From Parafilimonas terrae (GTDB lineage: Bacteria > Bacteroidota > Bacteroidia > Chitinophagales > Chitinophagaceae), in assembly GCF_900115755.1 (NCBI RefSeq), contig NZ_FOXQ01000011.1, forward strand, positions 1-64,000: 64,000 nucleotides of DNA, read 5' to 3'. The notes under the pieces were generated by a model, which saw only the letters and a list, made by a program, of their open reading frames with translations, searched no databases and was not told where the DNA came from. Within the stretch, counting starts at the first letter, position 1. Each line of letters begins with the position of its first letter. Made by a program: the position numbers and the translations under genes. Of the stretch, positions 51,807 to 61,776 are shown in pieces.

Positions 51807-53135
51807 TTATTGCGCATCATTTTCAACCCTGTTAATACAATTCATCAGCGCACGAAAAACATGATAAGTACCTTTCCATATATGCGCTTTCAATGCTGTT
51901 TTGCGCTTTGGCTCATTATCCAATCCTTCTTCATACCAATCACCATGCTCATGATCTACCAGGTAAGTTTGTGCATACTGCCATTCCTTAAAAAACTTTT
52001 GTTTGTACTGCATGGCATCATCCGGGTACATATAAGAAAACATTTGCAGGGTATTTAAAGCTTCCGCCTGCGCCCACCAGTTCTTGCTTTTATTAATAAT
52101 GGTGCAGCCGGGTTTATCTTTAAAATAATAACCTTCATCATAAAAACCGCCAAGCGAATTATCCCAGCCATTGTTTAATGCATGATCAACCATTTTCTTG
52201 CCAATTGCAAGTGTTTTATCATCAGCCTTACCATATAAAGCTTCTGAAGCTTCCTGCAACAGGTAAGCAGTTTCAACATCGTGGCCAAAAGAAACATGGT
52301 CGAGGTATTTATGTTTCAGTATAGATTGTTCTGATGAATCGCGAAACGAAACCGGCTTCCAGTCGTAGGTAAAAAACAATTGCAGGTTGCCTCTGTCAGT
52401 TACTATTTTATCTCTTATGAGTTTCAACATTTCTTCCAATCTTATTCTCACCAAACTATCAGGCCACACTTTATACAATTCCGTAAGCGCTTCCAGCAAA
52501 TGAATAGAACTGTTCTGGTCTTTATAACCAATGTCGGATGCGCTTTGTATATCAGCCGTTCTAATTATATGCGAACCATCCCTGTTTAAATGCTGGTAGT
52601 AGCCTTTATAAACAGGGTCGTGGCTATTCTTTTCAAGCCACATAAAACCAGCTTTGGCAAGATTTAAAGCAGCGGTATCGTGCGAACATTCGTAATAAGC
52701 GCTTAAGCCATAAACGGCAAAGGCGTTGCCGTAGGCTTCCTTAACCTTGCTTTTAGGCGTACCATCCCTTGCAACGAGGTTATAAAAACCGCCATAGGTT
52801 GCATCCCACATTTTATCGCGCAGAAAATAAAAGCCGTGGCGCGACATTGAAATGTAAGCTGTGTCTTTATAAAACATAGCTGCTTTTGCGGTTGACCATA
52901 TATGCCTCGCCTGTGTTACAATCATTTTATCCTGCGTGCCCGAGGGCTTAAAATCGTATGTAAAACTGCTGAGATAGCCGCCGTATAAAGTGTCAATATT
53001 ACGGGGATAATATTCATCCAGTAAGCCCTGTTTTGCCGCATACTGCATTTGCGCTGCAATGCTATCGGGGTTAGTGGTTTGAGCAGAAGATAACACCGGT
53101 AACAATAAAACAATAAAGGATAAGCGTAATAGCAT
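51807..53135 (-). CDS. exported N-acylglucosamine 2-epimerase (AGE) family protein
   Basis: From the ATG at 53133-53135 the product is 442 residues. It starts MLLRLSFIVLLLPVLSSAQT, a clear signal peptide, unlike the usual cytoplasmic AGE enzymes. The alpha/alpha-barrel is visible in AKAAMFYKDTAYISMSRHGF, MWDATYGGFYNLVARDGTP, KEAYGNAFAVYGLSAYYECS, LDHVSFGHDVETAYLLQEAS, SLGGFYDEGYYFKD and KNWWAQAEALNTLQMFSYMY. These contain the conserved His and Glu of the family. It may epimerise or isomerise a released sugar in the periplasm. It is divergent from the retropepsin gene. Confidence 0.87.
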   Translation of the reverse strand: MLLRLSFIVLLLPVLSSAQTTNPDSIAAQMQYAAKQGLLDEYYPRNIDTLYGGYLSSFTYDFKPSGTQDKMIVTQARHIWSTAKAAMFYKDTAYISMSRHGFYFLRDKMWDATYGGFYNLVARDGTPKSKVKEAYGNAFAVYGLSAYYECSHDTAALNLAKAGFMWLEKNSHDPVYKGYYQHLNRDGSHIIRTADIQSASDIGYKDQNSSIHLLEALTELYKVWPDSLVRIRLEEMLKLIRDKIVTDRGNLQLFFTYDWKPVSFRDSSEQSILKHKYLDHVSFGHDVETAYLLQEASEALYGKADDKTLAIGKKMVDHALNNGWDNSLGGFYDEGYYFKDKPGCTIINKSKNWWAQAEALNTLQMFSYMYPDDAMQYKQKFFKEWQYAQTYLVDHEHGDWYEEGLDNEPKRKTALKAHIWKGTYHVFRALMNCINRVENDAQ

Positions 53136-53188
53136 TTGTTTCAGTTTTAAATCAAGTAACAATAATTAACTTTACTAAAAACACAACC

Positions 53189-53566
53189 ATGTCAGTTATA
53201 AAATTACCCTTGCTTTTCATTGGCTCCAAAGGCGAAAAAAATTTATACACGTTATTTGACAGCGGCGCCAACCTATCCTGCATTAACCCTGATTTTATAA
53301 AAGACGTTGAAAACCCGATAAGCCTTGGAAGAGTTAGAAGAATAGCTACAGCAAGCGAAGGGCATTATATTGAGATTAAAGAAAGAGTTATTCTTGACTT
53401 TTATATTCATGACATTTTATTGAGCGATGAATTTTTATTAGTTCCCAACTTAAGCGAGGAAGCCATAATTGGCGCTGCAACTTTGCAAAAATGGCGTATT
53501 AAATTAGATTTTGAACATGATACCGTTATCGTTGATCCCAAAGTAGCCAAACTCCAACTGATATAA
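53189..53566 (+). CDS. retropepsin-like aspartic protease family protein
   Basis: The 125-residue protein has the active-site triad DSG at Asp24 (TLFDSGANLSCINPDFIKDV) and the later hydrophobic-Gly motif LSEEAIIGAATLQKWRIKLD, with the conserved IIGA.-L. This is the single-domain retropepsin-like fold, active as a dimer. There is no signal peptide or membrane anchor. Substrate is unknown. It lies between two divergent/convergent glycan-type genes and has no clear operon partner. Confidence 0.85.
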   Translation: MSVIKLPLLFIGSKGEKNLYTLFDSGANLSCINPDFIKDVENPISLGRVRRIATASEGHYIEIKERVILDFYIHDILLSDEFLLVPNLSEEAIIGAATLQKWRIKLDFEHDTVIVDPKVAKLQLI

Positions 53567-53580
53567 GATTTCCTGCCAAG

Positions 53581-56058
53581 TCAACGTTCAGATAACACCT
53601 TGTTTGCTGCCAGCACCAGCAATAAATAATCCGTTGTTCCGCCACCCAAAACATATTCGCCCTGCTGCCAGAAATAAGGCCATACGGCGAGTTCAGGAAA
53701 ATCAGGCCGTATCAATGCAGTTCCCGATGCAATACCACCCGGAATATACGACCAGTCGGCGCGGTTAAAACCATACGCAACCGTTGTTGAATTGGCGCCT
53801 ATGCCCGAAGCAAAAGAAGCCGTATTACTGCCGGGATGGCAACCCAAAACAAAGTTTAATGCAGACAGCATATACTCCTTCGTAACAATTCCGGGAAATG
53901 CTTCATGTAAAAAATATTGCTTGTAACCAAAATGCTGAATATCCCAGCCGGCGCCCCATATATTGGGCTTATACGGCACTTCATAAGGTGTTTGTTTTGC
54001 CTGCGCCTGTATCGTATCAAACAAAACCTTTACTGCATCAGTAACTGTGCTTGTAAAAGAGGCGTCATTAATCACAGGCAGCACACGGCCAACAACCCAT
54101 CCATAATTATTGATTTGCTTTGCAATAACATCTTTATTCGCTACCAAAAAATCAGCATATTTTTTATCTTTTGTGGTAATGTATAATTCAGTTGCCAATG
54201 CAATTCTTTGCGCCGGGAACTTTTCTTTTGTATCATTCCAAACCTGTTCTGCTATACGCAAACAATCACCGGCCAATGTATCATTATACCCTTTCATTAC
54301 ACGATTGGCAGCAGCCAGCGCAGCGGCCGCATGCAAACTCCTGCCCGGATTTTCTTCTGTAAAAACCCACCGGTCATCAGGCGCGTTTGGCAAACCAACA
54401 GCAGGCGGCGTACCACTTGTTTTTACATCGTTATAAAATTTGTTATCGGTAATATTGGCCGCATCGCCAAGAATTACATATTGCTGCAAGGTGGGCTCAA
54501 TAATGCCACGATAAAACCTGCCCATACTTTCATAACCGCCAACAATTGATAATAAGCCATGTTCAATTTGCTGCAACACATCAGGCTTGCCATCCGGCTG
54601 CTGTATTTCCACCACATGCGTTTGCTGGTTAACGGTGGTGTTATCATATTTTACGTCAAACGCTTCATACGCCAAAGTCAATCCATAAACTGTTTCAGCC
54701 TGCGATTCCACACGCAGGTCAAAATCACCGGCATCGTGCCAGCCGCCAACATTCAAACCCGGCACTGTTTCGCCGCTTTTATATTTTGTAAGTGTTGAAG
54801 GGCCTTGTATATAACCATCAAAATGATTGGAATCGATGGGCGCCATGCGTGCATCATCCAGGTGGCACCAGCCGTGCCAAACGCGGTATTTATCGTTAAC
54901 ACGCACATGGCACATTTGTACCGGAAGAAAATATTCAAGTGTTGGCTGCCACACATTTTCAGCATATACACTATCATCAATCTGGAAAACATGCGTGGTA
55001 TCATTCGCATATTTCACCGCATACATACCAGGCTTTTTTATTTGTGAAAAATCAAATTGCAAATAATGATAACGAAGAAAATTGCCCCAGTCTTTTGGGA
55101 TTGATTGCAGTACAGTTGTGTAGCCGCCGCTTTCATTTATACGCAGCAGCGATGCGCCTGCTTTTGTTTTATCTTTTGCATCCAATTCAATCACTGCAAT
55201 TTTTTTCTGATCCGGATGATAACCCACCTGCGAAACCTGCACCACCGGTTTGCTCATCCATCCCTTAATTGCATTGGGCGTAACCAGCCATTCAATCGCG
55301 CCTTTCGTTTTACCTTTTGCAACTAATGAACGCACCACAAACCAGCCGTTGTTATACTTACCTCTTCCATCAATCAATTCAATTTTATTATCATTGATAT
55401 TTTCAATCGTCATGGTTTGCATTGCTGTTTCAGGTGCGATAACAAGTTTATTACCAACCGCCATAGGCGCTACCTGTGTTTCACCTGCTGCATCTATATA
55501 ATTCTGCGTGTTTGCCTGCCGCGGAAAAATGCCAAATGCATTATCCATATAATACGATTTGCCAAACAAAGCGCCGGGAAACAATTCAAAATTGAAACCC
55601 ACTTTATTCCACCATTCATCCGGCAAAGCGCTGTCAAGGTCAACAATAATTTTAAATGATTTACCGGCAGGCATTACACGCACCGTATAACCAAAATTCA
55701 GATCGGGATAAATGATAGGATTAAAGCCTTTACGGTTCATGGCTTCGTTGGGATATTGCATGCGCACGCTGATGGTTTGCGTGGCCTTATCAATTGTATG
55801 CTCGCCAACTTTTGGTATAGGCGACCATTGGCCCGGCGTGGCATCCAACCTTAAATCGCCATTGGTGGCAACACGCAAACCGTTTTGTATAACACCAACG
55901 CCACCCTGGTGGCCTTCGGGATAAAAATCCTGTGCCAGCATTACATTCACGCCTTCATACTCCAGGTAATTTTTATCATTCAGATGCATTTGCTGCTGCG
56001 CATACAACTGCATATTCGCAAGTAAAAAAACAAACAGGCAAATTCTTTTCATCGGCAA
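53581..56058 (-). CDS. exported glycoside hydrolase family 9 protein
   Basis: The 825-residue protein has a signal peptide (RICLFVFLLANMQLYAQ). The N-terminal 270 residues are a beta-rich region without a clear name. An Ig-like CelD_N domain follows (about 270-380, VVQVSQVGYHPDQKKIAVIE), then a GH9 alpha/alpha barrel. GGWHDAGDFDLRVESQAETV gives the catalytic base pair Asp442/Asp445, and QQGEYVLGGGTTDYLLLVLA the acid Glu801. The usual GH9 His motif is present in altered form. Likely an endo- or exo-glucanase/glucosaminidase; the substrate is not fixed by sequence. Confidence 0.88.
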   Translation of the reverse strand: MPMKRICLFVFLLANMQLYAQQQMHLNDKNYLEYEGVNVMLAQDFYPEGHQGGVGVIQNGLRVATNGDLRLDATPGQWSPIPKVGEHTIDKATQTISVRMQYPNEAMNRKGFNPIIYPDLNFGYTVRVMPAGKSFKIIVDLDSALPDEWWNKVGFNFELFPGALFGKSYYMDNAFGIFPRQANTQNYIDAAGETQVAPMAVGNKLVIAPETAMQTMTIENINDNKIELIDGRGKYNNGWFVVRSLVAKGKTKGAIEWLVTPNAIKGWMSKPVVQVSQVGYHPDQKKIAVIELDAKDKTKAGASLLRINESGGYTTVLQSIPKDWGNFLRYHYLQFDFSQIKKPGMYAVKYANDTTHVFQIDDSVYAENVWQPTLEYFLPVQMCHVRVNDKYRVWHGWCHLDDARMAPIDSNHFDGYIQGPSTLTKYKSGETVPGLNVGGWHDAGDFDLRVESQAETVYGLTLAYEAFDVKYDNTTVNQQTHVVEIQQPDGKPDVLQQIEHGLLSIVGGYESMGRFYRGIIEPTLQQYVILGDAANITDNKFYNDVKTSGTPPAVGLPNAPDDRWVFTEENPGRSLHAAAALAAANRVMKGYNDTLAGDCLRIAEQVWNDTKEKFPAQRIALATELYITTKDKKYADFLVANKDVIAKQINNYGWVVGRVLPVINDASFTSTVTDAVKVLFDTIQAQAKQTPYEVPYKPNIWGAGWDIQHFGYKQYFLHEAFPGIVTKEYMLSALNFVLGCHPGSNTASFASGIGANSTTVAYGFNRADWSYIPGGIASGTALIRPDFPELAVWPYFWQQGEYVLGGGTTDYLLLVLAANKVLSER

Positions 56059-56322
56059 TAATTAGATGATTCTTTAAAAATCTTTTTATGATTTGATATG
56101 ATAATCGCAGCCGTATTACAACCGGCACAGTAGCTCAAAAACAATCAATGCATTGTAACAAAGTACTATACTATTTTAACCGGTTTTCAATTCATTTATA
56201 ACAATTATGCATATTCTTTTTACAAATAATAAAAGCAATTACCGGTATAATAAATCTTGATTTAAATGATGTAGTTATAATCGATATACACAGCAGTCTC
56301 TGATTCGTTTGTCATTTTCAAA

Positions 56323-57540
56323 CTAAATCATAAATTCCCCGTCTTTATAAATTACTTTTTCAGTTCCGTTTTTTAATAAAGCAATTACTGTCCTGTTATC
56401 CGTACTTATAATATCCGTATGCACTTTAGGACATGAATTATAACCCATAGCTGCCCACTCTTCTTCTGAAACCTTCATCATATCGCCGGGATAAGTGTCT
56501 TTATAAGCATTACCTAATGCAATATGCGTATTACCATAATCGCCACCCATATTTTCATCAAACAATGTGGTGGCCATAAATTTTGTAATACGGGAATGAC
56601 GTTTATCTGTCAATGAAAATTCACCCACCTTATCAGCATTTTCCTGCGCAATCATTTCTTTTAAGGCATCTTCATTTTCTGTGGCCGAAGATTCAACAAC
56701 AACGCCATTTTTAAATTTTAATGATACGCCTGCAATACGTTTTCCCGAATAATATAGTGGCTGGTTAAACCTTATAAAGCCTTCCGTTCCGCGCCAGTCG
56801 GGCGAAGTAAATATTTCAAAGCTTGGAATGTTTTTGCCGCCGCCGCTTAACCATTTACGGTTATCGCCAATCTTTATGGTTAAATCAACGGACTCACCTT
56901 TTATAAACAGTTTTTCAATTGGCAACGCATCTAATTTGTCTTTTATAGTTTCAATTTCCTGCTGCACCTGTTTCCATTTTTGCACCGGGTTATCATCTCT
57001 TAAATAACAGGCTTCGATTATCTGTTCCCAATAATCTTCCAGCGAAAGCCCGGCTTCGTTGGCCATAGATTGCGTGCCATATAAACAAAGTGTCCACGAT
57101 AATTTACCGGCCTGTTCTTTCTTTTCACGCATGGCCATATATGGCGCCCTTGCACTGTTCATGCGGCTTATTTTTGAAGAAGGCAACCCTTCAAATGCAT
57201 GAATATCGGGCTCTGCAATTATAAAAAGAATATGGTCCACTGCGTCCACAATGCCCTGCCAGTAAGGCTTTGCGAAGAATCCAATTTGATCATCGCTGCC
57301 CGTTTCAAGCAGCAGGCGGGCCATGCTTTGATCGCGGGTATTATCAGGCTGATAATGGGTAATGATGTTACCACCGGCTGCATATATTTCTTTGGCAATA
57401 GCAAGGTAAAGTGGTTTACTGCACTCCTGCCCCACCAAAAAAACGGTATCACCTTTTTTAATGCCTTCACCGTTGTTTAATGCATATAAAACCATTACCT
57501 GTGCATATTTCTTTAATAAAGTATCGCTGGGTATAAACAT
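56323..57540 (-). CDS. aminopeptidase, M29 (thermophilic aminopeptidase) family
   Basis: From the ATG at 57538-57540 the product is 405 residues, beginning MFIPSDTLLKKYAQVMVLYA. The M29 metal-site motifs are visible: NIPSFEIFTSPDWRGTEGFI, ADKVGEFSLTDKRHSR, TLFDENMGGDYGNTHIALGN and KVHTDIISTD, containing the expected Glu, His and Asp ligands. It is a cytoplasmic exopeptidase with a broad substrate range. The 264 bases upstream to the GH9 gene contain no recognised element. A start at 57588 would add 16 residues and is rejected. Confidence 0.9.
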   Translation of the reverse strand: MFIPSDTLLKKYAQVMVLYALNNGEGIKKGDTVFLVGQECSKPLYLAIAKEIYAAGGNIITHYQPDNTRDQSMARLLLETGSDDQIGFFAKPYWQGIVDAVDHILFIIAEPDIHAFEGLPSSKISRMNSARAPYMAMREKKEQAGKLSWTLCLYGTQSMANEAGLSLEDYWEQIIEACYLRDDNPVQKWKQVQQEIETIKDKLDALPIEKLFIKGESVDLTIKIGDNRKWLSGGGKNIPSFEIFTSPDWRGTEGFIRFNQPLYYSGKRIAGVSLKFKNGVVVESSATENEDALKEMIAQENADKVGEFSLTDKRHSRITKFMATTLFDENMGGDYGNTHIALGNAYKDTYPGDMMKVSEEEWAAMGYNSCPKVHTDIISTDNRTVIALLKNGTEKVIYKDGEFMI

Positions 57541-57712
57541 ATTTTTTATTTGAAATGAAACGAAAATGACGGGGATTGAGCTGACCAACCTGTTTTATAA
57601 ATCTTAAACTAACTACATTCAATGCCGTTTACTTAAGGCAAATTAAAAATTGTAAATAATCAATAATCAATGCTCAATATTCCGCGCTTAGTTCGCTTAG
57701 AAACTTTTAAGC

Positions 57713-57747
57713 TTTCACGTTTTGACGATTCACGTTTCACGTTCAGC
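57713..57747. repeat. degenerate TTCACGTTT tandem repeat
   Basis: The stretch TTTCACGTTTTGACGATT then CACGTTTCACGTTCAG carries three to four imperfect copies of TTCACGTTT. It touches the fabD stop codon. Similar degenerate AT-rich tandem tracts (TTTACGATTT at 62811-62843) occur in other gaps of this window. Confidence 0.5.
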
Positions 57748-58642
57748 TTACTCCATTTGTAACAACACTCTTATCAATTTTATTTACTAATCCCTGCAGC
57801 ACCTTGCCGGGACCAACTTCAGTAAATTCCGCGGCGCCACCGGCAATCATTGCCTGCACGCTCTGCGTCCAGCGGACTGCGCCCGTTAGCTGTGCAATCA
57901 GGTTTGTTTTTATGGCTGATGGATCAGTTACAGCAACTGCAACCACATTCTGATAAACAGGGCAGCTTGCTGCGTTAAATGTTGCTGATTCAATAGCAGC
58001 CGCCAATTCTGCTTTTGCAGGCTCCATTAAAGGCGAATGAAAAGCACCGCCAACAGGCAGCAACAATGCACGTTTTGCACCGGCTTCTTTCATTCTTGTA
58101 CAGGCCAGGTCAACAGCTTCGGTTGATCCGCTTATTACCAACTGACCAGGGCAATTATAATTAGCAGCCACCACCACCTGGTCATGATCTAATTCTTTTG
58201 TAACGGCTGCGCAAATTTCTTCCACCTTTTCATCGGCCAAAGCCAATACGGCGGCCATAGTTGAAGGATTTATCTCACATGCTTTCTGCATTGCCTGTGC
58301 ACGAATGCTTACCAGTTTCAGCGCGTCTTCAAAACTTAAAACATTATTGGCAACCAGCGCCGAAAATTCACCAAGCGAATGGCCGGCCACCATATCAGGT
58401 TTCACATTGTTTAATGTTTTAAAAGCAATTACTGAATGTAAAAAAACAGCAGGCTGTGTAACCTTTGTTTGCTTTAATTCTTCATCTGTGCCGCCAAACA
58501 TAATATCGCTTATGCGGAAGCCAAGAATATCGTTTGCCTGTTCAAATAATTCCTTTGCCTGTGCATTGGTATCATATAAAATTTTTCCCATTCCGCTGAA
58601 CTGCGATCCCTGCCCGGGGAATATGTAAGCATGTTTACCCAT
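57743..58642 (-). CDS. fabD: malonyl-CoA:ACP transacylase
   Basis: The 299-residue enzyme loads malonyl onto acyl carrier protein for fatty acid synthesis. Motifs: FPGQGSQFSGMGK at the N-terminus, the nucleophile VAGHSLGEFSALVA (Ser89), VVAANYNCPGQLVISG, the His in LLPVGGAFHSPLM, and a C-terminal EVGPGKVLQGLVNKI. Length is normal. No other fab genes lie nearby. A promoter-like TATTTTTG lies upstream. Confidence 0.95.
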   Translation of the reverse strand: MGKHAYIFPGQGSQFSGMGKILYDTNAQAKELFEQANDILGFRISDIMFGGTDEELKQTKVTQPAVFLHSVIAFKTLNNVKPDMVAGHSLGEFSALVANNVLSFEDALKLVSIRAQAMQKACEINPSTMAAVLALADEKVEEICAAVTKELDHDQVVVAANYNCPGQLVISGSTEAVDLACTRMKEAGAKRALLLPVGGAFHSPLMEPAKAELAAAIESATFNAASCPVYQNVVAVAVTDPSAIKTNLIAQLTGAVRWTQSVQAMIAGGAAEFTEVGPGKVLQGLVNKIDKSVVTNGVS

Positions 58643-58660
58643 ATCATAAATTTAGGGCAA

Positions 58661-58688
58661 CAAAAATAAGGCTTCTGTTATTAGGCAA
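58661..58688 (-). promoter_or_regulatory. candidate fabD promoter
   Basis: Minus strand TATTTTTG at 58668-58661 fits TAnnTTTG, with TTG at 58688-58686 as -33 at a shorter-than-usual spacing of 17. The leader would be about 12 bases. Confidence 0.4.
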
Positions 58689-58831
58689 ATTCCCGGCTTT
58701 TATTATTTTGAAATGACTGCAGATAGTTTAAGAAGCACAAAATTTTATTTTCTGCAATTAAGAAATGAGAAAACAATTTCTTAAATTATGCAAACTAAAA
58801 CCTGTGATCCTTCGTTATAAAATCTCTCGCT

Positions 58832-58839
58832 TACATTTG
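58832..58839 (+). promoter_or_regulatory. candidate -7 box for the M28 peptidase gene
   Basis: TACATTTG fits TAnnTTTG and lies 18 bases before the ATG at 58858. The -33 region is weak. The rest of the 215-base gap from fabD is AT-rich and unremarkable. Confidence 0.4.
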
Positions 58840-58857
58840 CGGTAATCAACAGGAAAA

Positions 58858-60498
58858 ATGAAAAAGCTTATACTGATACTCTTAATATTACCGGTTGTAA
58901 CTGCAACAAATGCACAGTCTAAAAGAGCCAAGGCAAAAGCAGATAAAATAATCACAGCCAACCTTCAATCGCACATTAATTATCTTGCCAGCGATAAGCT
59001 CGAAGGCAGAAGGGCAGGCAGCGCCGGTGAAAACCTTGCCATGCAGTACATCAGCAATATGTTTGAAAAATATAAGCTTGCACCTAAAGGCGACAATGGT
59101 TTTATACAGGCATTTGAAATAAGTGAAGGCAATTCTTTCAACTCACCGGACAATCATTTTTCTGTAAATGGTGAACAGCTTGAAGCGAAAACAGATTATT
59201 ATCCTTTGTCCATTTCAGCAAGCGCCGGGGCCAAAGGCAGCGTTTCTCCCATGCTGCGCGAACAGGATCAGATATGGTTTTGGAATGTATCTGATGTTTT
59301 GGAAGACAATAAAGACAACCCGCATTTTGACATCAGCAGTTTATTAAAAGAAGAAGCAGAAACAGATGCCAAGAAAGGCGCAACAGCGCTAATTGTTTAT
59401 AACAGTTCAACACAGGCCGATAATATCCTGTTTAATAAATTCGATACAACGGCAGCCGTTACTATTCCCGTTATTTATATAACACAACAAGGCCTGCAGA
59501 AACATTTTGCTGACCTTACCGGCATTTATGACATTGATTTGAATGTGCACCTGCAGGCAGATAACCGAAAAGCACATAACGTGATTGGCTATATTAATTT
59601 TAATGCACCCACAACTGTTGTAATTGGCGCACACTACGACCATTTGGGTTATGGTGAAGACGGCAACAGCCTGGATGGCGCCGGGCAGATACATAACGGC
59701 GCTGATGATAATGCAAGCGGCACTGCGGCTATGCTTGAACTGGCAAGGATTCTATACAATACAAAAGCAAGGAATAATAATTATTTATTCATGGCTTTTT
59801 CAGGTGAGGAATTGGGACTGCTTGGCTCCAAATACTGGCTGCAGCATCCAACAGCCAACGTGAACCTGAATTACATGATCAACCTTGATATGGTAGGAAG
59901 ATATGCGGCCGACCGTAAACTCACCATTGGCGGTTATGGCACTTCACCAACATGGGGAGAAATTTTTCAAACAACCACCGATCCCAATCTTGAAATAAAA
60001 TTCGACAGCAGCGGCAGCGGGCCAAGCGATCATTCTGCATTTTACCGCGACAGCGTGCCGGTATTATTCTTTTTTACCAACAGCCATCCTGATTATCATA
60101 AAGCCACAGATGATGCGGATAAAATAAATTATAAAGACGAAACGGAAATAGTTGATTACATCGTAAACATTATTAATGCAGCTAACGATAAAGGCAAGCT
60201 TTCATTTCTTAAAACAAAGGATGCAGAAATGCGCAGTGTAAGCCTGCCCGTAACTTTAGGCGTAATGCCCGATTATGGTTATACCGGCGCCGGCATGCGC
60301 ATTGATGGCGTAAGCAAAGGCAAAACGGCGGAAAAAATCGGCCTTAAACCCGGTGATGTTTTATTGCAGTTAGGTGATTTTAAATTTGTGGATGTGCAAA
60401 CTTATATGCAAGCCTTGCAGCACTTTAAAAAGGGCGATAAAACAACGCTGATAATTTCGAGAGACGGAGAAGAAATGAGTTTTGATGTACAGTTTTAA
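58858..60498 (+). CDS. exported M28-family metallopeptidase with PDZ domain
   Basis: The 546-residue protein has a signal peptide (LILILLILPVVTATNAQ). A PA-like insert precedes the M28 catalytic domain. The zinc ligands are visible in VVIGAHYDHLGYGED (His), HNGADDNASGTAAMLELARI (Asp), FMAFSGEELGLLGSKYW (Glu pair), YMINLDMVGRY (Asp) and GPSDHSAFYRDSVPVL (His). A C-terminal PDZ-like domain (about 460-546) has VSKGKTAEKIGLKPGDVLLQ. It is likely a periplasmic or surface aminopeptidase. The transglutaminase-like gene follows by 24 bases. Confidence 0.92.
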   Translation: MKKLILILLILPVVTATNAQSKRAKAKADKIITANLQSHINYLASDKLEGRRAGSAGENLAMQYISNMFEKYKLAPKGDNGFIQAFEISEGNSFNSPDNHFSVNGEQLEAKTDYYPLSISASAGAKGSVSPMLREQDQIWFWNVSDVLEDNKDNPHFDISSLLKEEAETDAKKGATALIVYNSSTQADNILFNKFDTTAAVTIPVIYITQQGLQKHFADLTGIYDIDLNVHLQADNRKAHNVIGYINFNAPTTVVIGAHYDHLGYGEDGNSLDGAGQIHNGADDNASGTAAMLELARILYNTKARNNNYLFMAFSGEELGLLGSKYWLQHPTANVNLNYMINLDMVGRYAADRKLTIGGYGTSPTWGEIFQTTTDPNLEIKFDSSGSGPSDHSAFYRDSVPVLFFFTNSHPDYHKATDDADKINYKDETEIVDYIVNIINAANDKGKLSFLKTKDAEMRSVSLPVTLGVMPDYGYTGAGMRIDGVSKGKTAEKIGLKPGDVLLQLGDFKFVDVQTYMQALQHFKKGDKTTLIISRDGEEMSFDVQF

Positions 60499-60522
60499 TT
60501 TTAAATAGTTTTATTCAACCAC

Positions 60523-61743
60523 ATGAAACCCTCTATAAAACAACTGAGTTTATTGGTTTTTCTTTTATTGTTTATTCAAATTTTAAATGCACAGAAAATA
60601 AGTGTAAATGAATATGCGGCAATAGATGCAAAAGCCTTGCAGATACCCGATTCATTAACTGCGACTACAGCCGGTATTGCGGGCTATATTAATTCAAATT
60701 TTGCAACAGATAAAGAAAAAGCAAGGGCTGCATTTATTTGGGTAGCATCCAATATTCAATATGATATTGACAATATGTTTGCCTTGAACTTTTATGAAGC
60801 GGCAGAAGAAAAAATAGATAAGCCATTAAAAACGAGAAAAGGTATTTGTGAAAACTATGCAGCCTTGTTTAATGATATATGTGCAAAATGCAATATAAAA
60901 TCTTTCATGGTTCCGGGCTATACAAAGCAAAATGGCTTCACCGATTATATTCCACATGTATGGTGTGCTGCTTACATTGATACCGCATGGTTTTTGTTCG
61001 ATCCCACCTGGGGTTCTGGTTATATTATGAATTCAAAGTTTTATAAGCGAATTGATAATAAGTATTTTGAAGCTGATCCTTCATTCTTAATTAAAACACA
61101 TATACCTTTTGATTATCTCTGGCAATGCCTTAATTACCCGGTATCCAACCAGGAGTTTTATGAAGGTAAAACAACACAAAATACAACCAGGGCATTCTTT
61201 AATTATGCTGATTCTATTGCTTTGTTTGAACAGCAGAACCATATTGAACAATTAACCGCAGAAGCCCGCAGGATTGAAAAAAACGGTGTAAAAAATTCAA
61301 TGATATTCGACAGGCTCAGGCATATTAAACTTGATATAGAGAACGATAAGATAGATAAAGAAAATAAACGGCAGGCCATGCTTGCAACGCTTTATAACGA
61401 TGCTGTTGCCTATTTTAATGGAGCGGTGAAAGATTTTAATGGCTTTATTGAATATCGCAATAAACAGTTTAAGCCGGAAAAAACAGATGAAGAAATACAA
61501 GGCATGATAGATTCAACTAATGCTGATATTTTGAAGGCTAAAAATAATATCAAACAAATATCCAATCCCGATCCGGCAATGGATAAATTCCTATCACAAC
61601 TTTTGCCCTTGATTGTTGACCTTGACAACCGCTTAAATGAACAACAGGATTGGCTAAATCTATACTTCAGTAAATCCAAAGCAAAAAGAAAATCTATGTT
61701 CTATGAAAAAAAGTTATCGTGGTTTGGTATCCCTTTAAATTAA
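60523..61743 (+). CDS. exported transglutaminase-like protein
   Basis: The 406-residue protein has a signal peptide (LLVFLLLFIQILNAQ). A transglutaminase-like/papain-fold domain at about 60-180 has the triad in TRKGICENYAALFNDICAKC (Cys109), YIPHVWCAAYIDTAWFLFDP (His145) and DPTWGSGY (Asp160). The C-terminal half is a long charged coiled coil without a named domain. Bacterial members may be proteases or crosslinking enzymes at the envelope. It is directly downstream of the M28 peptidase gene and probably co-transcribed. Confidence 0.88.
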   Translation: MKPSIKQLSLLVFLLLFIQILNAQKISVNEYAAIDAKALQIPDSLTATTAGIAGYINSNFATDKEKARAAFIWVASNIQYDIDNMFALNFYEAAEEKIDKPLKTRKGICENYAALFNDICAKCNIKSFMVPGYTKQNGFTDYIPHVWCAAYIDTAWFLFDPTWGSGYIMNSKFYKRIDNKYFEADPSFLIKTHIPFDYLWQCLNYPVSNQEFYEGKTTQNTTRAFFNYADSIALFEQQNHIEQLTAEARRIEKNGVKNSMIFDRLRHIKLDIENDKIDKENKRQAMLATLYNDAVAYFNGAVKDFNGFIEYRNKQFKPEKTDEEIQGMIDSTNADILKAKNNIKQISNPDPAMDKFLSQLLPLIVDLDNRLNEQQDWLNLYFSKSKAKRKSMFYEKKLSWFGIPLN

Positions 61744-61776
61744 GCTATAACGAAGCGCCGGGCGCCGGCTTACAGT

